Positions 1-9,318 of a stretch of 64,000 bases of DNA are shown here, piece after piece. Position 1 is the first letter of the stretch, and every line of letters begins with the position of its first letter. The stretch covers positions 410,001-474,000 of the forward strand of contig NZ_CAHJXM010000002.1 in the NCBI RefSeq assembly GCF_903645295.1, in the 5' to 3' direction. The notes under the pieces were generated by a model, which saw nothing but the letters and a program-made list of their open reading frames with translations, was not told the DNA's origin and did not search any database. This stretch comes from Bacillus sp. Marseille-Q1617. GTDB taxonomy: Bacteria > Bacillota > Bacilli > Bacillales > Bacillaceae_B. Made by a program: the position numbers and the translations under genes.

Positions 1-144
1 TTATAGGTAGTTGGACATGTAAGGACTTTCAACAGCCGGATATAATAATCGATTTCTTATTATAGAAGAATAATACCTTGTGAATATCAGCAAAAATTCT
101 TTCTGGGTGTAAATGCATCGTGGGAACCAAAAGAGGGGTGTACC

Positions 145-1287
145 GTGTCACTAAAAAAAATTAACACCAAGCTGCTGGATGTCATTCTTGAGAAAATGGT
201 GGATACGGTCGACCAAAGTAAGGATGAAATCTTCCAGATCGGTGAACAATGCCGAAATGATTTTGAAGAACTGACAAGTGAATTAGCAGAAGTAAAGGAA
301 ATGGTCATCAAGGTCATTGATGAAGGGGATGAATTGACCCAGAAATCAAGACATGCCAGACTGCGGCTTTCTGAAGTGAGCAAGCATTTCCAGACTTACT
401 CAGAGACCCAGGTCAGGGAAGCGTATGAAGTTGCTCATGACCTGCAAGTGAAAATCTCGATTAACAGACAGCTCGAAAAACAGCTGCGTGACCGCCGCGA
501 TGAGCTTCAAAGACGTTTACAGTCTTTGGGGGACACGATCGATCGTGCCGAACATCTGTGCACGCAGATATCCGTTGTCCTTAATTACCTCAATAGTGAT
601 TTGCGACAAGTGAATGAAGCTCTGGAAGATGCGAAACAGCGTCAGGATTTTGGACTGCAGATCATTGAAGCACAAGAGGAAGAACGGAAGCGTTTATCCC
701 GTGAAATCCATGACGGTCCTGCGCAGATGATGGCCAATGTCCTGATGCGATCTGATTTGATCGACCGGGTATACAGGGAAAAAGGCTCGGATGAAGCGAT
801 CAAAGAAATCCGCGACTTGAAAAAGATGGTTCGGTCCGCATTATATGAGGTCCGCCGCATCATCTACGATCTCAGACCGATGGCGCTCGATGATCTTGGT
901 TTGATTCCTACCCTCAGAAAATACTTAAGCACAATCGAAGAGTATAACCATGGGACTAGTATTCAATTCGTGAACATTGGCCTAGATGTAAGGCTTCCAT
1001 CAAAATACGAAGTAGCCTTGTTCCGATTGGTACAGGAATGTGTGCAGAATGCATTGAAGCATGCTGAATCATCGCATATCCAAGTTAAAGTAGAAGTAAA
1101 GAAAGATAATATAACAGTTGTCGTTAAAGACAACGGCAAAGGGTTCGATATAGAAGCTCAAAAAACAGGATCCTTTGGCATCATGGGGATGAAAGAACGT
1201 GTCGACCTTCTCGAAGGAGACATCACGATTGACTCAACAATAGGGGCAGGAACCGTAGTTATCATTGGAGTTCCGCTCAATAAGTAA
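145..1287 (+). CDS. degS: Sensor histidine kinase DegS
   Basis: Cytoplasmic kinase of the DegS-DegU two-component system, which controls exoenzymes, motility, competence and biofilm in Bacillus. It has no membrane segment. Residues 1-180 are the long coiled-coil sensor region. The H-box ([10 protein letters not shown]) puts the phosphorylated histidine at residue 189, the position known for B. subtilis DegS, and the HATPase domain follows with DNGKGFD near residue 329 and a G2 box near 345. Length (380 aa) is close to the family norm. The GTG start at 145 is preceded by AGAGGGG at a proper distance. degU begins 31 bases after the stop, so the two form an operon. Confidence 0.97.
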   Translation: MSLKKINTKLLDVILEKMVDTVDQSKDEIFQIGEQCRNDFEELTSELAEVKEMVIKVIDEGDELTQKSRHARLRLSEVSKHFQTYSETQVREAYEVAHDLQVKISINRQLEKQLRDRRDELQRRLQSLGDTIDRAEHLCTQISVVLNYLNSDLRQVNEALEDAKQRQDFGLQIIEAQEEERKRLSREIHDGPAQMMANVLMRSDLIDRVYREKGSDEAIKEIRDLKKMVRSALYEVRRIIYDLRPMALDDLGLIPTLRKYLSTIEEYNHGTSIQFVNIGLDVRLPSKYEVALFRLVQECVQNALKHAESSHIQVKVEVKKDNITVVVKDNGKGFDIEAQKTGSFGIMGMKERVDLLEGDITIDSTIGAGTVVIIGVPLNK

Positions 1288-1318
1288 ATTTTTTCGAAGG
1301 ATTAGGGAGGCGAATGAC

Positions 1319-1996
1319 ATGGCAACAAATATTGTTATCATTGACGATCACCAGTTATTCAGAGAAGGAGTAAAACGTATCTTGGAATTTGAACCTTCTT
1401 TCAACGTAGTGGCTGAAGGGGACGATGGTTCGGAAGCCATGAACCTGGTTGAATCCCACGAACCTGATGTGGTACTGATGGATATCAACATGCCGGAAAC
1501 AAATGGAGTGGAAGCCACTCGTGAACTGATGAACAAATATCCTGACACAAAGGTCATCATCCTGTCCATTCATGATGACGAAAACTATGTTAACCACGCA
1601 TTGAAAACTGGAGCATTAGGTTACCTACTGAAAGAAATGGATTCTGAAGCTTTAATTGATGCAGTTAAAGTGGTTGCAGAAGGTGGTTCTTATGTTCATC
1701 CTAAAGTGACTCATAACCTTGTAGCAGAATACAAGCGCCTGGCAAATGCTCAAAACTCCGGTGGATTCCAGCAGTCCGAAGTTCGCCGCCCGTTGCATTT
1801 ATTAACCCGCCGCGAATGCGAAGTTCTTCAAATGCTTGCTGACGGAAAAAGCAACCGTGGCATCGGTGAGGCACTGTACATCAGTGAAAAAACCGTTAAG
1901 AACCACGTAAGTAATATTCTTCAGAAAATGAATGTAAATGACCGTACTCAGGCTGTTGTCACAGCGATTAAGAATGGCTGGGTTGAGGTGCGATAA
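1319..1996 (+). CDS. degU: Response regulator DegU
   Basis: NarL/FixJ-type response regulator partnered with DegS. The receiver domain is at residues 1-120, with acidic pocket D9-D10 and phosphoacceptor Asp55 in LMDINMPE, and a LuxR-type helix-turn-helix is at about 158-222 ([18 protein letters not shown], then [16 protein letters not shown]). The frame is open upstream into degS, but the ATG at 1319 has AGGGAGG at 1303-1309 and gives the family-standard N-terminus, so I chose it (225 aa). A strong terminator follows directly. Confidence 0.97.
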   Translation: MATNIVIIDDHQLFREGVKRILEFEPSFNVVAEGDDGSEAMNLVESHEPDVVLMDINMPETNGVEATRELMNKYPDTKVIILSIHDDENYVNHALKTGALGYLLKEMDSEALIDAVKVVAEGGSYVHPKVTHNLVAEYKRLANAQNSGGFQQSEVRRPLHLLTRRECEVLQMLADGKSNRGIGEALYISEKTVKNHVSNILQKMNVNDRTQAVVTAIKNGWVEVR

Positions 1997-2030
1997 GTAG
2001 AAGACAGGTAGTAATTTGTTGTTAGGAAAG

Positions 2031-2062
2031 CAGCCCTTTTTTATGATGGAGGGCTGTTTTTT
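2031..2062 (+). terminator. Rho-independent terminator of degSU
   Basis: Seven-base stem CAGCCCT (2031-2037) pairs with AGGGCTG (2050-2056) and is followed by a T run at 2055-2062. It lies 35 bases after the degU stop. Confidence 0.85.
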
Positions 2063-2109
2063 ATAGGAAATAGGGTGATGGTTTTAAGACTGGCTCGAAT
2101 GAGACAGGT

Positions 2110-2122
2110 GGTGCCAGGCACC
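2110..2122. repeat. Short palindrome GGTGCCAGGCACC
   Basis: A 13-base palindrome between degU and treR. A near copy, GGTGACAGGCACC, occurs at 7681-7693 upstream of treP. Both are intergenic. I recall short palindromes of this type as dispersed intergenic repeats in Bacillaceae; their function is unknown to me. Confidence 0.5.
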
Positions 2123-2169
2123 AACCAACCTCACAAAAAATCCACTCTCCAACAAGGAAGTGGATTACA

Positions 2170-2892
2170 TTAATGCTTCCGTCTCGCAAAATCCACAAAA
2201 CGAAACTTATCCAGCCTGTGCCGTGACTCCGTATACTCAAACAGTGTAGCATCCTTCAAATGTACATAATTCTTCACGACGACCACATGATCATATCCAT
2301 CCAAGTCAAGATACCTGCGATCCTCATCCGTACATTCTTCCACCACTATTTCCTTTTTTGCAAAATCGATTGGAAGTTCCAGATCATTTTCCAGATACTC
2401 ATAGATGGAATTCTCACAGATTTCCTTTGTCAGCAGCGGAACCTCCGACTTCAGGAAATACGACTTGTCTAATATGATCTTCTCGCCCTGTATCTGGCGG
2501 GAGCGCACGACACTCCAAATTTCCGTTTTGTCTTGTACTTCAAAGATGGAAGAGAGGCTGCTGCCTGCATTCACGAGGCCGAACTCATGAACGGTAGTTT
2601 CTATATCTTCCCGTCCCATCGAGGACTGCAGCTCCTTAAAACTCACCAATCCTGAAATCGGGAAATCCATCCGCGATACATCAAGGACAAGGGACCCCTT
2701 TCCGCGCAGCTTCTGTATTAGTCCTTTTTGAGCCAGTAGTGTAAGCGCTTTCCTTATGGTCTCGCGAGAAGTAGAATAGATGACAGCCAGTTCGTTCTCT
2801 GATGGGAGAATGGTATTCGTATTGTAGGTCCCATCCTGGATTTTTTTAGACAGGTCTTCAAAAATTTGTTTGTATTTATTACTTTTCGTCAT
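2170..2892 (-). CDS. treR: Trehalose operon repressor TreR (GntR/HutC family)
   Basis: Repressor of the trehalose genes; in B. subtilis it is released by trehalose-6-phosphate. An N-terminal GntR winged helix is at about residues 5-70 (typical NELAVIYSTSRETIRKALTLL), and a UTRA effector domain at about 95-235. The frame is open another 44 codons upstream, but the ATG at 2892 with GATGGTGAT before it gives the normal 240-aa length. Its predicted operator (TTGTATATACAA type) is seen upstream of treA and treP. It is separated from treA here by a lipoprotein gene and a spo0E-like gene, so the tre genes are not one simple operon. Confidence 0.93.
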   Translation of the reverse strand: MTKSNKYKQIFEDLSKKIQDGTYNTNTILPSENELAVIYSTSRETIRKALTLLAQKGLIQKLRGKGSLVLDVSRMDFPISGLVSFKELQSSMGREDIETTVHEFGLVNAGSSLSSIFEVQDKTEIWSVVRSRQIQGEKIILDKSYFLKSEVPLLTKEICENSIYEYLENDLELPIDFAKKEIVVEECTDEDRRYLDLDGYDHVVVVKNYVHLKDATLFEYTESRHRLDKFRFVDFARRKH

Positions 2893-3009
2893 AGTATCAC
2901 CATCTATTATTTTACCATAACATCGCGTGAAAATGAGATTGAACTTGAGTGTTGTGAATATTTTCAATAGAATGGAGATAGCGCAAATTTTAGAAAAGGG
3001 TGAAGAGTA

Positions 3010-3612
3010 TTGTCGACACAACATTGGAAGAAAATCATGCTGGGAATTGGAATGAGTACGCTGTTATTGGGCGCTTGCGGAGGAGAAGAGGAAGCAAAGG
3101 AAGGTAAGAAGGATACAGAAGAGGTACAGCCGAATGAGGATCCGAAGAAAGATCCTGCTACGGATGAAGCAGCTTCTCTTACACAGATGACAGAGATCGT
3201 GGAAGATGCCGGCGCTTTAAAAGAAGCGGAAAACATTCCTGCCGAGGAAAAAACGGCTATCACTGAAGCCTTTAATCAATATATCGATTCTTTCAACGCT
3301 GAGGATTTCGAATCCTATATGAGTGTCATTTCAAAGACACCGGTGAATTTCAAGTATGAAGATGAAGAGCGTTATGTGAAGCAGATCTTTGATTCCGTTG
3401 ATTCCAAGCGTACGGTGGAAAATGTGAAAATCATCAACTATGCCGGGAAGAAAGCAGATGTCTATGCTGAAATTCAGGCGACGACAAAGGATCCAAACAG
3501 CGATAAAGAAGTAACACGTTCAGGAAAGCAAGTAACCGTGTTTCATAAGAAAGAAGAGGGATGGAAGGTAGCGGCTATTTTCTTCCTGGCGAGTGAAGAG
3601 GATCAAGAGTAG
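3010..3612 (+). CDS. Lipoprotein with NTF2/SnoaL-like domain
   Basis: Predicted surface lipoprotein of 200 aa. The lipobox LLLGAC ends in Cys23 after a KK-containing signal peptide; a Glu/Lys-rich linker spans about 24-75. Residues 85-195 look like an NTF2-like fold (FNQYIDSFNAEDFESYM near the start, GWKVAAIFF at the end). The TTG start at 3010 is preferred because AAAAGGGTG precedes it and because the internal ATG would remove the positively charged residues a signal peptide needs. Divergent from treR. Exact role unknown. Confidence 0.8.
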   Translation: MSTQHWKKIMLGIGMSTLLLGACGGEEEAKEGKKDTEEVQPNEDPKKDPATDEAASLTQMTEIVEDAGALKEAENIPAEEKTAITEAFNQYIDSFNAEDFESYMSVISKTPVNFKYEDEERYVKQIFDSVDSKRTVENVKIINYAGKKADVYAEIQATTKDPNSDKEVTRSGKQVTVFHKKEEGWKVAAIFFLASEEDQE

Positions 3613-3656
3613 GAATAATGAAAATAGACTGCTGCAGCAGTCTATTTTTTATGTAT

Positions 3657-3836
3657 TTAATCATCATCATTCTTATGTGCTTCGGCGGTATATAGATTAA
3701 ATAATTCATCCAGCTCCTCACTCAGCCTGAGGGTGACAGGATGGGTGAAGCCATTGACAAGAGCGAAGGATTGTAGCTCAGAACGCTTCTTTTCCATTTC
3801 GTACATGATGCTCTGCAGTTGATTGGTAGATGGCAT
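3657..3836 (-). CDS. Spo0E-like aspartyl-phosphate phosphatase
   Basis: A 59-aa all-helical protein with the Spo0E family signature S-E-E-L-D-E-L in its second helix. Family members dephosphorylate Spo0A~P and so delay sporulation. An upstream in-frame ATG at 3854 lies inside the ribosome binding site GGAGGAGGG, so I place the start at the ATG at 3836. It stands alone between treA and the lipoprotein gene. Which response regulator it acts on cannot be told from sequence. Confidence 0.85.
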   Translation of the reverse strand: MPSTNQLQSIMYEMEKKRSELQSFALVNGFTHPVTLRLSEELDELFNLYTAEAHKNDDD

Positions 3837-4075
3837 AGAATCCCTCCTCCTCATGTTGTGTCTATATTATGACATATTTCTCGGGAAATGTGTCGAAATT
3901 GCTATAAATTGTTTTACAGTTTTTTGTATAGAATATTTTGCTTGTAAAATAATTCTGTTTATTAGACGTTTTTGTATAAATGAAAGTTTTATAGAAGGAA
4001 CAACTATTGTCTGGTGAGCTACATAAGTTTTGTTGAATGATTAAAGTCCCTTTGCTAAATAATCTCACAAAAAAA

Positions 4076-4097
4076 GTACCTGCAAATGTGCAGGTAC
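4076..4097 (-). terminator. Terminator of treA (minus strand)
   Basis: Nine-base stem GTACCTGCA/TGCAGGTAC with a four-base loop. On the minus strand it is followed by a run of seven T residues (A run at 4069-4075 on the plus strand), just beyond the treA stop. Confidence 0.85.
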
Positions 4098-4106
4098 CCC
4101 TGAAAG

Positions 4107-5792
4107 TTACTTCGTTAAACGGAAGACGACAGACTCATATGGACGGAGTGTGAATTCTTTATATTGATTCGCCGTGGCTTCATAGTTCGATAATAGTATT
4201 TCACTGGTCCAGCCCTCGACATCCACTTCAGATGGAAGGGTGAACTTTGCTTCTTTTTCATAGAAATTATTCACCACGAGCAGTTTCTCGCCCTCACCGT
4301 TGCGTGCATATGCAAAAATCTCCGGATCATCTTCAAGGATCAGTTGATAATCGCCATGGACAATGATGTCGTGTTCTTTCCGCAGGTTGTTGAGCTTCTG
4401 ATAGTGATAGAAGACAGAGTTTTCGTCTTCTAACGCGCTTTCCACGTTGATTTCTTTGTAGTTCTTCGCAACTGGGATCCAAGGTGTTCCTGAAGTGAAT
4501 CCGCTGTTTTCCTCTGCGTTCCATTGAACAGGTGTTCTTGAGTTGTCACGTGATTTGTGACGAAGGATCTCAAGGATTTCTTCCTCGGATCTGCCTTCCT
4601 CTTTTAAGATATTGAAGATGTTGATCGATTCGACATCTCGATATTCGTCGATGCTTGTGAATTTCGGGTTGGTCATCCCTATTTCTTCACCTTGGTAGAT
4701 GTAAGGTGTACCCTGCATCATATGGATCGTTGTAGCAAGCATCTTAGCTGACTCGGTGCGATACTCTCCGTCGTTGCCGTATCGGGACACGATACGCGGC
4801 TGGTCGTGGTTGCACCAGAAAAGCGCGTTCCAGCCTCCGCCTTTGTGCATTTCACTTTGCCATGTCGACAGGATGTCTTTTAATTTTAGGAAATCGAAGT
4901 CGGCAACCGACCATTTCTCGCCGTTCGGGTAGTCCACTTTAAGATGGTGGAAGTTGAACGTCATGCTGAGCTCATTGCGGTTAGGATTAGAGTACTTGAT
5001 GCAGTTGTCGATTGTGGTGGAAGACATTTCCCCGACTGTCATGATGTCGTACTTCGAAAATACTTCTTTATTCATTTCCTGCATGTACTCGTGAACTTTC
5101 GGACCGTCCGTGTAAAATTTGCGTCCGTCCCCTGGTGCCACTGATCCATCATCGTCTGGGAAATCTTGATCCTTAGAGATAAGGTTGATGACGTCCAGGC
5201 GGAAGCCGTCGACGCCTTTTTTCAGCCAGAAGTGCATCATGTCGTACAGCTTTGTGCGGACTTCATCGTTTTCCCAGTTCAGGTCAGCTTGTGTCACGTC
5301 AAAGAGGTGAAGGTAGTACTGGCCGGTTTCTTCATCATACTGCCATGCGTTACCGCCGAACTTGGACTGCCAGTTAGTCGGCTCAGAGCCGTCCGGTTTG
5401 CCGTCTTTCCAGATGTAGAAGTCGCGGTATTCGTTGTCTTTTGATTTGCGTGATTCGATGAACCACTGGTTTTCGGTTGATGTATGGTTGATGACGATGT
5501 CCATGATGATTTTGATGCCGCGTTTGTGTGCTTCTTCGAGCAGTTCATCGAAGTCTTCCATTGTGCCGTATTCTTCATGGATGTTGAAGTAGTCGCTGAT
5601 GTCGTAGCCGTTGTCGCGCTGGGGGGATTTGTAGATTGGTGTAAGCCATACGACGTCTATGCCCAGCTTCTTTAGGTAGTCGAGTTTTTGTGTGATTCCT
5701 TTGATGTCGCCGACGCCGTTGCCGGATGTGTCGTTGAAGCTTTTCGGGTAGATTTGATAGACGACTGAGTTTTTCCACCATGGTTGTTTCAT
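4107..5792 (-). CDS. treA: Trehalose-6-phosphate hydrolase (phosphotrehalase)
   Basis: GH13 enzyme that splits imported trehalose-6-phosphate into glucose and glucose-6-phosphate in the cytoplasm. It is 561 aa and close to B. subtilis TreA throughout. The (beta/alpha)8 barrel shows DIVINHTS near residue 98, nucleophile Asp200 in GFRLD, acid/base Glu255 in TVGEMSS, and Asp330 in NHDQPR. The ATG at 5792 is chosen because AAAGGTG sits nine bases upstream; the GTG at 5804 falls in that binding site. It lies 446 bases from treP and seems to have its own TreR-controlled promoter. Confidence 0.96.
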   Translation of the reverse strand: MKQPWWKNSVVYQIYPKSFNDTSGNGVGDIKGITQKLDYLKKLGIDVVWLTPIYKSPQRDNGYDISDYFNIHEEYGTMEDFDELLEEAHKRGIKIIMDIVINHTSTENQWFIESRKSKDNEYRDFYIWKDGKPDGSEPTNWQSKFGGNAWQYDEETGQYYLHLFDVTQADLNWENDEVRTKLYDMMHFWLKKGVDGFRLDVINLISKDQDFPDDDGSVAPGDGRKFYTDGPKVHEYMQEMNKEVFSKYDIMTVGEMSSTTIDNCIKYSNPNRNELSMTFNFHHLKVDYPNGEKWSVADFDFLKLKDILSTWQSEMHKGGGWNALFWCNHDQPRIVSRYGNDGEYRTESAKMLATTIHMMQGTPYIYQGEEIGMTNPKFTSIDEYRDVESINIFNILKEEGRSEEEILEILRHKSRDNSRTPVQWNAEENSGFTSGTPWIPVAKNYKEINVESALEDENSVFYHYQKLNNLRKEHDIIVHGDYQLILEDDPEIFAYARNGEGEKLLVVNNFYEKEAKFTLPSEVDVEGWTSEILLSNYEATANQYKEFTLRPYESVVFRLTK

Positions 5793-5832
5793 TTTTATTC
5801 GCACCTTTCATAACTTAGTTAGAAGTCCTAAA

Positions 5833-5965
5833 GCCGCTTTTGATTTCCGTGGGAGACTTCGCTTTCCGCGGGCGGGCGGTGAGCCTCCTCGGCTTCGCCT
5901 GCGGGGTCTCACCAGCACCGCTTTTCCCGCAGGAGTCTGCGTCTCCCACTCCAATCAAAAGCTGG
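5833..5965. repeat. GC-rich palindromic element, copy 1
   Basis: About 130 bases, much richer in GC than the surroundings, with long imperfect inverted arms; the outermost clear arm pair is GTGGGAGAC (5849-5857) with GTCTCCCAC (5941-5949). A second copy lies at 34322-34453 in the opposite orientation. It sits between treA and its predicted promoter, so it would be within the treA leader transcript. I have seen this kind of element in intergenic regions of Bacillaceae genomes; no coding frame is evident. Confidence 0.75.
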
Positions 5966-6119
5966 AACAGGCTATTATTCTGTTTTTTAAAAGTAGATAG
6001 GAGGTCCACCAAATGTCTGGTCCTCATCAAATCACTAATTTTGAAATGTAAAAAAGAAAAAAAGAGGGGAGGACCGTCAGTGAAGTCTATTATTTCACTG
6101 CAGATCATCTCGCCCCCTC

Positions 6120-6148
6120 ATTTTAACTTGTATATACAAGTTCGTCTA
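6120..6148 (-). promoter_or_regulatory. treA promoter with TreR operator in the spacer
   Basis: A perfect 18-base palindrome, AACTTGTATATACAAGTT, lies at 6125-6142 and contains the TreR box TTGTATATACAA. On the minus strand it fills a 17-base spacer between TAGACG (6143-6148) and TAAAAT (6120-6125). The operator is near certain; the -35 match is modest (4/6). Transcription would run about 330 bases before treA. Confidence 0.7.
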
Positions 6149-6182
6149 CTGTTATCTCTATTTTAACTTTATGAAGGCCCGT

Positions 6183-6225
6183 CCCTCGCCGCGGTAACGT
6201 ATTACCGGGGCGGGGGTCTGACCCC
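6183..6225 (-). terminator. GC-rich hairpin and palindrome downstream of treP
   Basis: Contains inverted arms around GGTAACGTATTACC (6193-6206, flanked by GC-rich pairing) and then the palindrome GGGGTCTGACCCC (6213-6225). It lies 14-56 bases past the treP stop, so it may end treP transcripts, but it lacks a T run on the minus strand. Confidence 0.35.
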
Positions 6226-6238
6226 ACCAAAGCTTTCT

Positions 6239-7654
6239 TTACACTGGCTTACTCTTACTAAACCTTGACCAAATCATTGTTAACACAAACGGAACAACAA
6301 TTGAAATGGCCATTCCGATAAAGAATGGGATCCAGTATTCCGGGATGATGGAAAGGAATCCAGGCAGTCCACCGACACCGATGGAGAATGCTTTGGTCCC
6401 TGTCATCGCAAGCAGCACGCCGCCGATAGCTGATCCGATCAACGCTGAGATGAATGGATAGCGGTATCGGAGGTTGACCCCGAACATCGCAGGCTCAGTG
6501 ATTCCAAGATATGCTGAAATGGCTGAAGTACCGGCGAGGCCGCGCAGTTTTTCATTTTCTTTCTTGGCCACGAACATCATTGCAAGTGCAGCTGAACCTT
6601 GAGCGATATTGGACAGCGCAAGGATCGGCCATAGGAATGTTCCGCCCTGACTTCCGACTAGCTGAAGGTCGACTGCAAGGAAGGTGTGGTGCATACCTGT
6701 GATAACCATAACTGCGTAAAGACCACCGTATAGTAATCCACCTAACCAGGAAACAGAATCGAATACCCACACCACGCCGTCAGTCAATAGATTACCTATG
6801 AAGAATGTTACAGGGCCGATTAAGATAAATGATGCAAAACCAGTGATCAACAGTGCCACAGGTGCAACCACAAGCAATTTAATCGAATCATGGACCCGTT
6901 TATCCAGGAACATTTCAATCTTTGCTAACAGGTAGGATGCGAAGAGGATCGGCAATACCTGCCCCTGATAACCAATCTTATCGATTTCAAGACCGAAGAG
7001 ATTCCATGTCGGGATTTCATCAGCTTTACCGTAATCCCAGGCGTTCATCAAATCAGGATGTACTAAGATAAGTCCTAAAACGATACCTAGTAACGGACTT
7101 CCGCCGAAACGCTTAACCGCTGACCAACCAATTAACCCAGGTAAGAACACGAAGGCCGTATTGGCAATCAGGTTGATGATACTTGCAAGATCCGCCCATT
7201 GTGGATGAACATCAATCACAGATTGTTCGTCATAAAAAATGCCGGGGCCCGTCAAGATATTATTAAGACCCATCAGTAAACCGGCCGTAACGATCGCCGG
7301 CAGGATCGGAATGAAGATGTCAGCCAACGTCTTGATCGCACGCTGCAATGGATTCAGGTTCTGAGTCGCAGCATCTTTGACATCCTGCTTTGATGCCTGC
7401 TCGATACCTGTTTCTTCTGCTAAAATTTGATACGCTTTATTTACCAAGCCTTGTCCAATGACGACTTGGAACTGTCCGTTAGATGAGAATGATCCTTTAA
7501 CGATATCAATCTCTTCCAACCGCTCTTTGTCTACTTTCTTCTCATCCTTCAACACTAATCGAAGGCGTGTCACACAGTGAGTGGCCGTCTGGATATTCTC
7601 CTTACCGCCAATCGCTTCAATTATCTCGCGAACGGATTCTTTGCTCACGCTCAT
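6239..7654 (-). CDS. treP: PTS trehalose transporter, EIIBC
   Basis: Membrane component that phosphorylates trehalose during uptake, yielding trehalose-6-phosphate for TreA. The N-terminal EIIB domain carries the phosphocysteine Cys27 in ATHCVTRLRL. The EIIC domain with about ten membrane segments covers residues 105-470. No EIIA domain is fused, as in B. subtilis TreP, so a glucose-type EIIA from elsewhere is needed. The ATG at 7654 has GGGAGGG just upstream. It has a strong TreR-controlled promoter at 7852-7880. Confidence 0.95.
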   Translation of the reverse strand: MSVSKESVREIIEAIGGKENIQTATHCVTRLRLVLKDEKKVDKERLEEIDIVKGSFSSNGQFQVVIGQGLVNKAYQILAEETGIEQASKQDVKDAATQNLNPLQRAIKTLADIFIPILPAIVTAGLLMGLNNILTGPGIFYDEQSVIDVHPQWADLASIINLIANTAFVFLPGLIGWSAVKRFGGSPLLGIVLGLILVHPDLMNAWDYGKADEIPTWNLFGLEIDKIGYQGQVLPILFASYLLAKIEMFLDKRVHDSIKLLVVAPVALLITGFASFILIGPVTFFIGNLLTDGVVWVFDSVSWLGGLLYGGLYAVMVITGMHHTFLAVDLQLVGSQGGTFLWPILALSNIAQGSAALAMMFVAKKENEKLRGLAGTSAISAYLGITEPAMFGVNLRYRYPFISALIGSAIGGVLLAMTGTKAFSIGVGGLPGFLSIIPEYWIPFFIGMAISIVVPFVLTMIWSRFSKSKPV

Positions 7655-7761
7655 GAAATTCCCTCCCTGGTATTTCGGCAGGTGACAGGCACCTCCCGTA
7701 AATTGTCGAAAGCTGTCATGTACCCGCTTTCAATTCTATTAATGGAATTCCCCTAAATAGT

Positions 7762-7814
7762 TTGAGAAAAACGTTTCCATTTTATGCTTTTTCAAGAAGA
7801 GAAACGCTTACATT
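7762..7814 (-). promoter_or_regulatory. Possible catabolite-response (cre) sites in treP leader
   Basis: Two stretches resemble half of the CcpA consensus: AAAAACGTTTCCA near 7767-7779 and GAAACGCTTACA at 7801-7812. Each has a good right half (CGNTNNCA) and two mismatches in the left half. Catabolite repression of tre genes is known in Bacillus. Position downstream of the promoter would suit a roadblock, but the match is weak. Confidence 0.3.
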
Positions 7815-7828
7815 TGTTAGGGTTCTTG

Positions 7829-7880
7829 TTGTATATACAAGATATACTTTTATTCTATTCATGTATATACAAGTTGTCAA
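7829..7880 (-). promoter_or_regulatory. treP promoter with two TreR operators
   Basis: On the minus strand a perfect -35 TTGACA (7875-7880) is separated by 17 bases from -10 TAGAAT (7852-7857). One TreR box (ATGTATATACAA, 7861-7872, one mismatch) lies inside the spacer. A perfect box TTGTATATACAA (7829-7840) lies just downstream of the likely start point. This is the two-operator arrangement expected for tight TreR repression. Confidence 0.85.
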
Positions 7881-8192
7881 TAAAAAAAGGGCAGCGTTTT
7901 CATAAATGTTGATTTTTGTCGAATGGATAATTAATAATAGCTTTTGTACAATGTAGAATCAGAAAGGCGCTAGATAGAAATACACGAAAAGTGTAATAGT
8001 TATCTATAAAGTCAGTTAATTGATAAATATGGAATTAAACCCACTATATAACACATGTGTGCCAAATCCATTAATACTGGGCATTCACCCTATATATTCA
8101 GTAATTACCATAATAAACCTCTTAAAATATGAATCTTCTTCTTTCATAATGGAAAAGCAAGAAAATTTTACATGAAAAAGGAGAACTATCTT
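7881..8192. other. Intergenic region upstream of the LysM-P60 gene
   Basis: About 310 AT-rich bases between the treP promoter and the next gene. It must contain the promoter of the LysM-P60 hydrolase gene. I could not find a convincing sigma-A, SigI or WalR site in it by eye. Confidence 0.4.
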
Positions 8193-9122
8193 TTGAAGAA
8201 AACGATTATTGCTGTTACAACTGCTGCTCTTGTCTCGTCACTTGCTGCTACATCTGTTGGTGCCGCTTCTTATCGCGTGAAATCCGGTGATTCACTTTCT
8301 GTGATTGCCTATAAATATGATACATCTGTTTCAAACTTAAAAAGCTGGAACGATTTAACGTCAGATACCATCTATGTTGATCAAGTTTTAGAGGTTTCTG
8401 CTTCATCATCGACTACAGCGAAAACATATAGAGTTCAATCTGGGGATTATTTGTCCAAGATCGGTCAGAAATTTGATGTGTATGTTGCAGAGCTGAAAGA
8501 ATGGAATAATCTTAACAGCGATGTGATTCATCCCGGGCAGGTGCTTAACATTTCTGCACCAGGCAGCACAACAACGCAGCCTAAGCCAACGACTGGTACA
8601 GGCAGTTACACTGTCCAGTCAGGTGACACACTTTCACATATCGCTGTGCGATACAGCGTAAGTGTACCCCAAATCAAATCCTGGAACGGGTTAAAATCTG
8701 ACACTATTTATGTGGGGCAAAAACTATCCATTGGTACCACTACCCAAACGAAAGAAGATTCAAACCAATCTTCAAACGTAGTGGATGTCGCGAAGAAATA
8801 CATTGGGACTCCATACGCATGGGGCGGAACGTCACCAAGCGGATTTGATTGCAGCGGATTTATCTATTATGTATTCAATCAAGCAGGAATAAAGATCTCT
8901 CGTACGAACACGGGTGGCTACTACAGCAAATCAACTGCCATCTCCAACCCTAAACCGGGTGATTTGGTCTTCTTTAAGAACACTTATAAAGCAGGCATCA
9001 GCCACATGGGCATCTATCTTGGAAATGGTGAATTCATACACGCATCCGATAGCGGAGTCGAGGTGTCCAAGTTAAGCAACGCTTACTGGTCACCTAAATT
9101 TGCGGGATATAGAACGTTTTAA
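8193..9122 (+). CDS. Secreted LysM-NlpC/P60 peptidoglycan endopeptidase (LytE/CwlS type)
   Basis: Cell-wall hydrolase expected to cut D-glutamyl-meso-diaminopimelate bonds in stem peptides. A signal peptide covers residues 1-24. Three LysM wall-binding modules follow at about 26-70, 79-123 and 139-183, separated by Ser/Thr linkers. The C-terminal NlpC/P60 domain (about 198-309) has catalytic Cys220 in GFDCSGF, His271 in ISHMG and His283 in FIHAS. The TTG at 8193 is chosen over the ATG at 8172 because AAAAAGGAG (8175-8183) is its binding site. Three-LysM layout matches B. subtilis LytE; CwlS has four. Single gene with its own terminator. Confidence 0.92.
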   Translation: MKKTIIAVTTAALVSSLAATSVGAASYRVKSGDSLSVIAYKYDTSVSNLKSWNDLTSDTIYVDQVLEVSASSSTTAKTYRVQSGDYLSKIGQKFDVYVAELKEWNNLNSDVIHPGQVLNISAPGSTTTQPKPTTGTGSYTVQSGDTLSHIAVRYSVSVPQIKSWNGLKSDTIYVGQKLSIGTTTQTKEDSNQSSNVVDVAKKYIGTPYAWGGTSPSGFDCSGFIYYVFNQAGIKISRTNTGGYYSKSTAISNPKPGDLVFFKNTYKAGISHMGIYLGNGEFIHASDSGVEVSKLSNAYWSPKFAGYRTF

Positions 9123-9153
9123 TTCTTCGTTTCGAATCTAGATTAATTAAGTT

Positions 9154-9192
9154 GGCGCACCTAGCAAGAAGCTGAGTGCGCCGGCTTTTTTT
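9154..9192 (+). terminator. Terminator of the LysM-P60 gene
   Basis: Stem GGCGCAC (9154-9160) with GTGCGCC (9176-9182), followed by GGC and a run of seven T residues. Confidence 0.85.
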
Positions 9193-9275
9193 GTATGTTC
9201 ACCTGCTGGATTTTTTCGCCAGGTGATTTCATCATCGATTTCATCTGGAGAGTACGGCTGATTATCTCCTCACTT

Positions 9276-9308
9276 AAAAACAAAGCCCGAGTCAAAAAGA
9301 CCCGGGCT
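9276..9308 (-). terminator. Terminator of the MFS gene (minus strand)
   Basis: Ten-base imperfect stem (9284-9293 with 9299-9308, one mismatch) with a five-A loop. On the minus strand it is followed by a T-rich tract. Confidence 0.8.
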
Positions 9309-9318
9309 CTTTCTTATA

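Noticed and set aside
4944..5675. Long plus-strand open frames opposite treA
   Set aside because: They are antisense shadows of a strongly conserved GH13 gene, have no ribosome binding sites and give unnatural composition.
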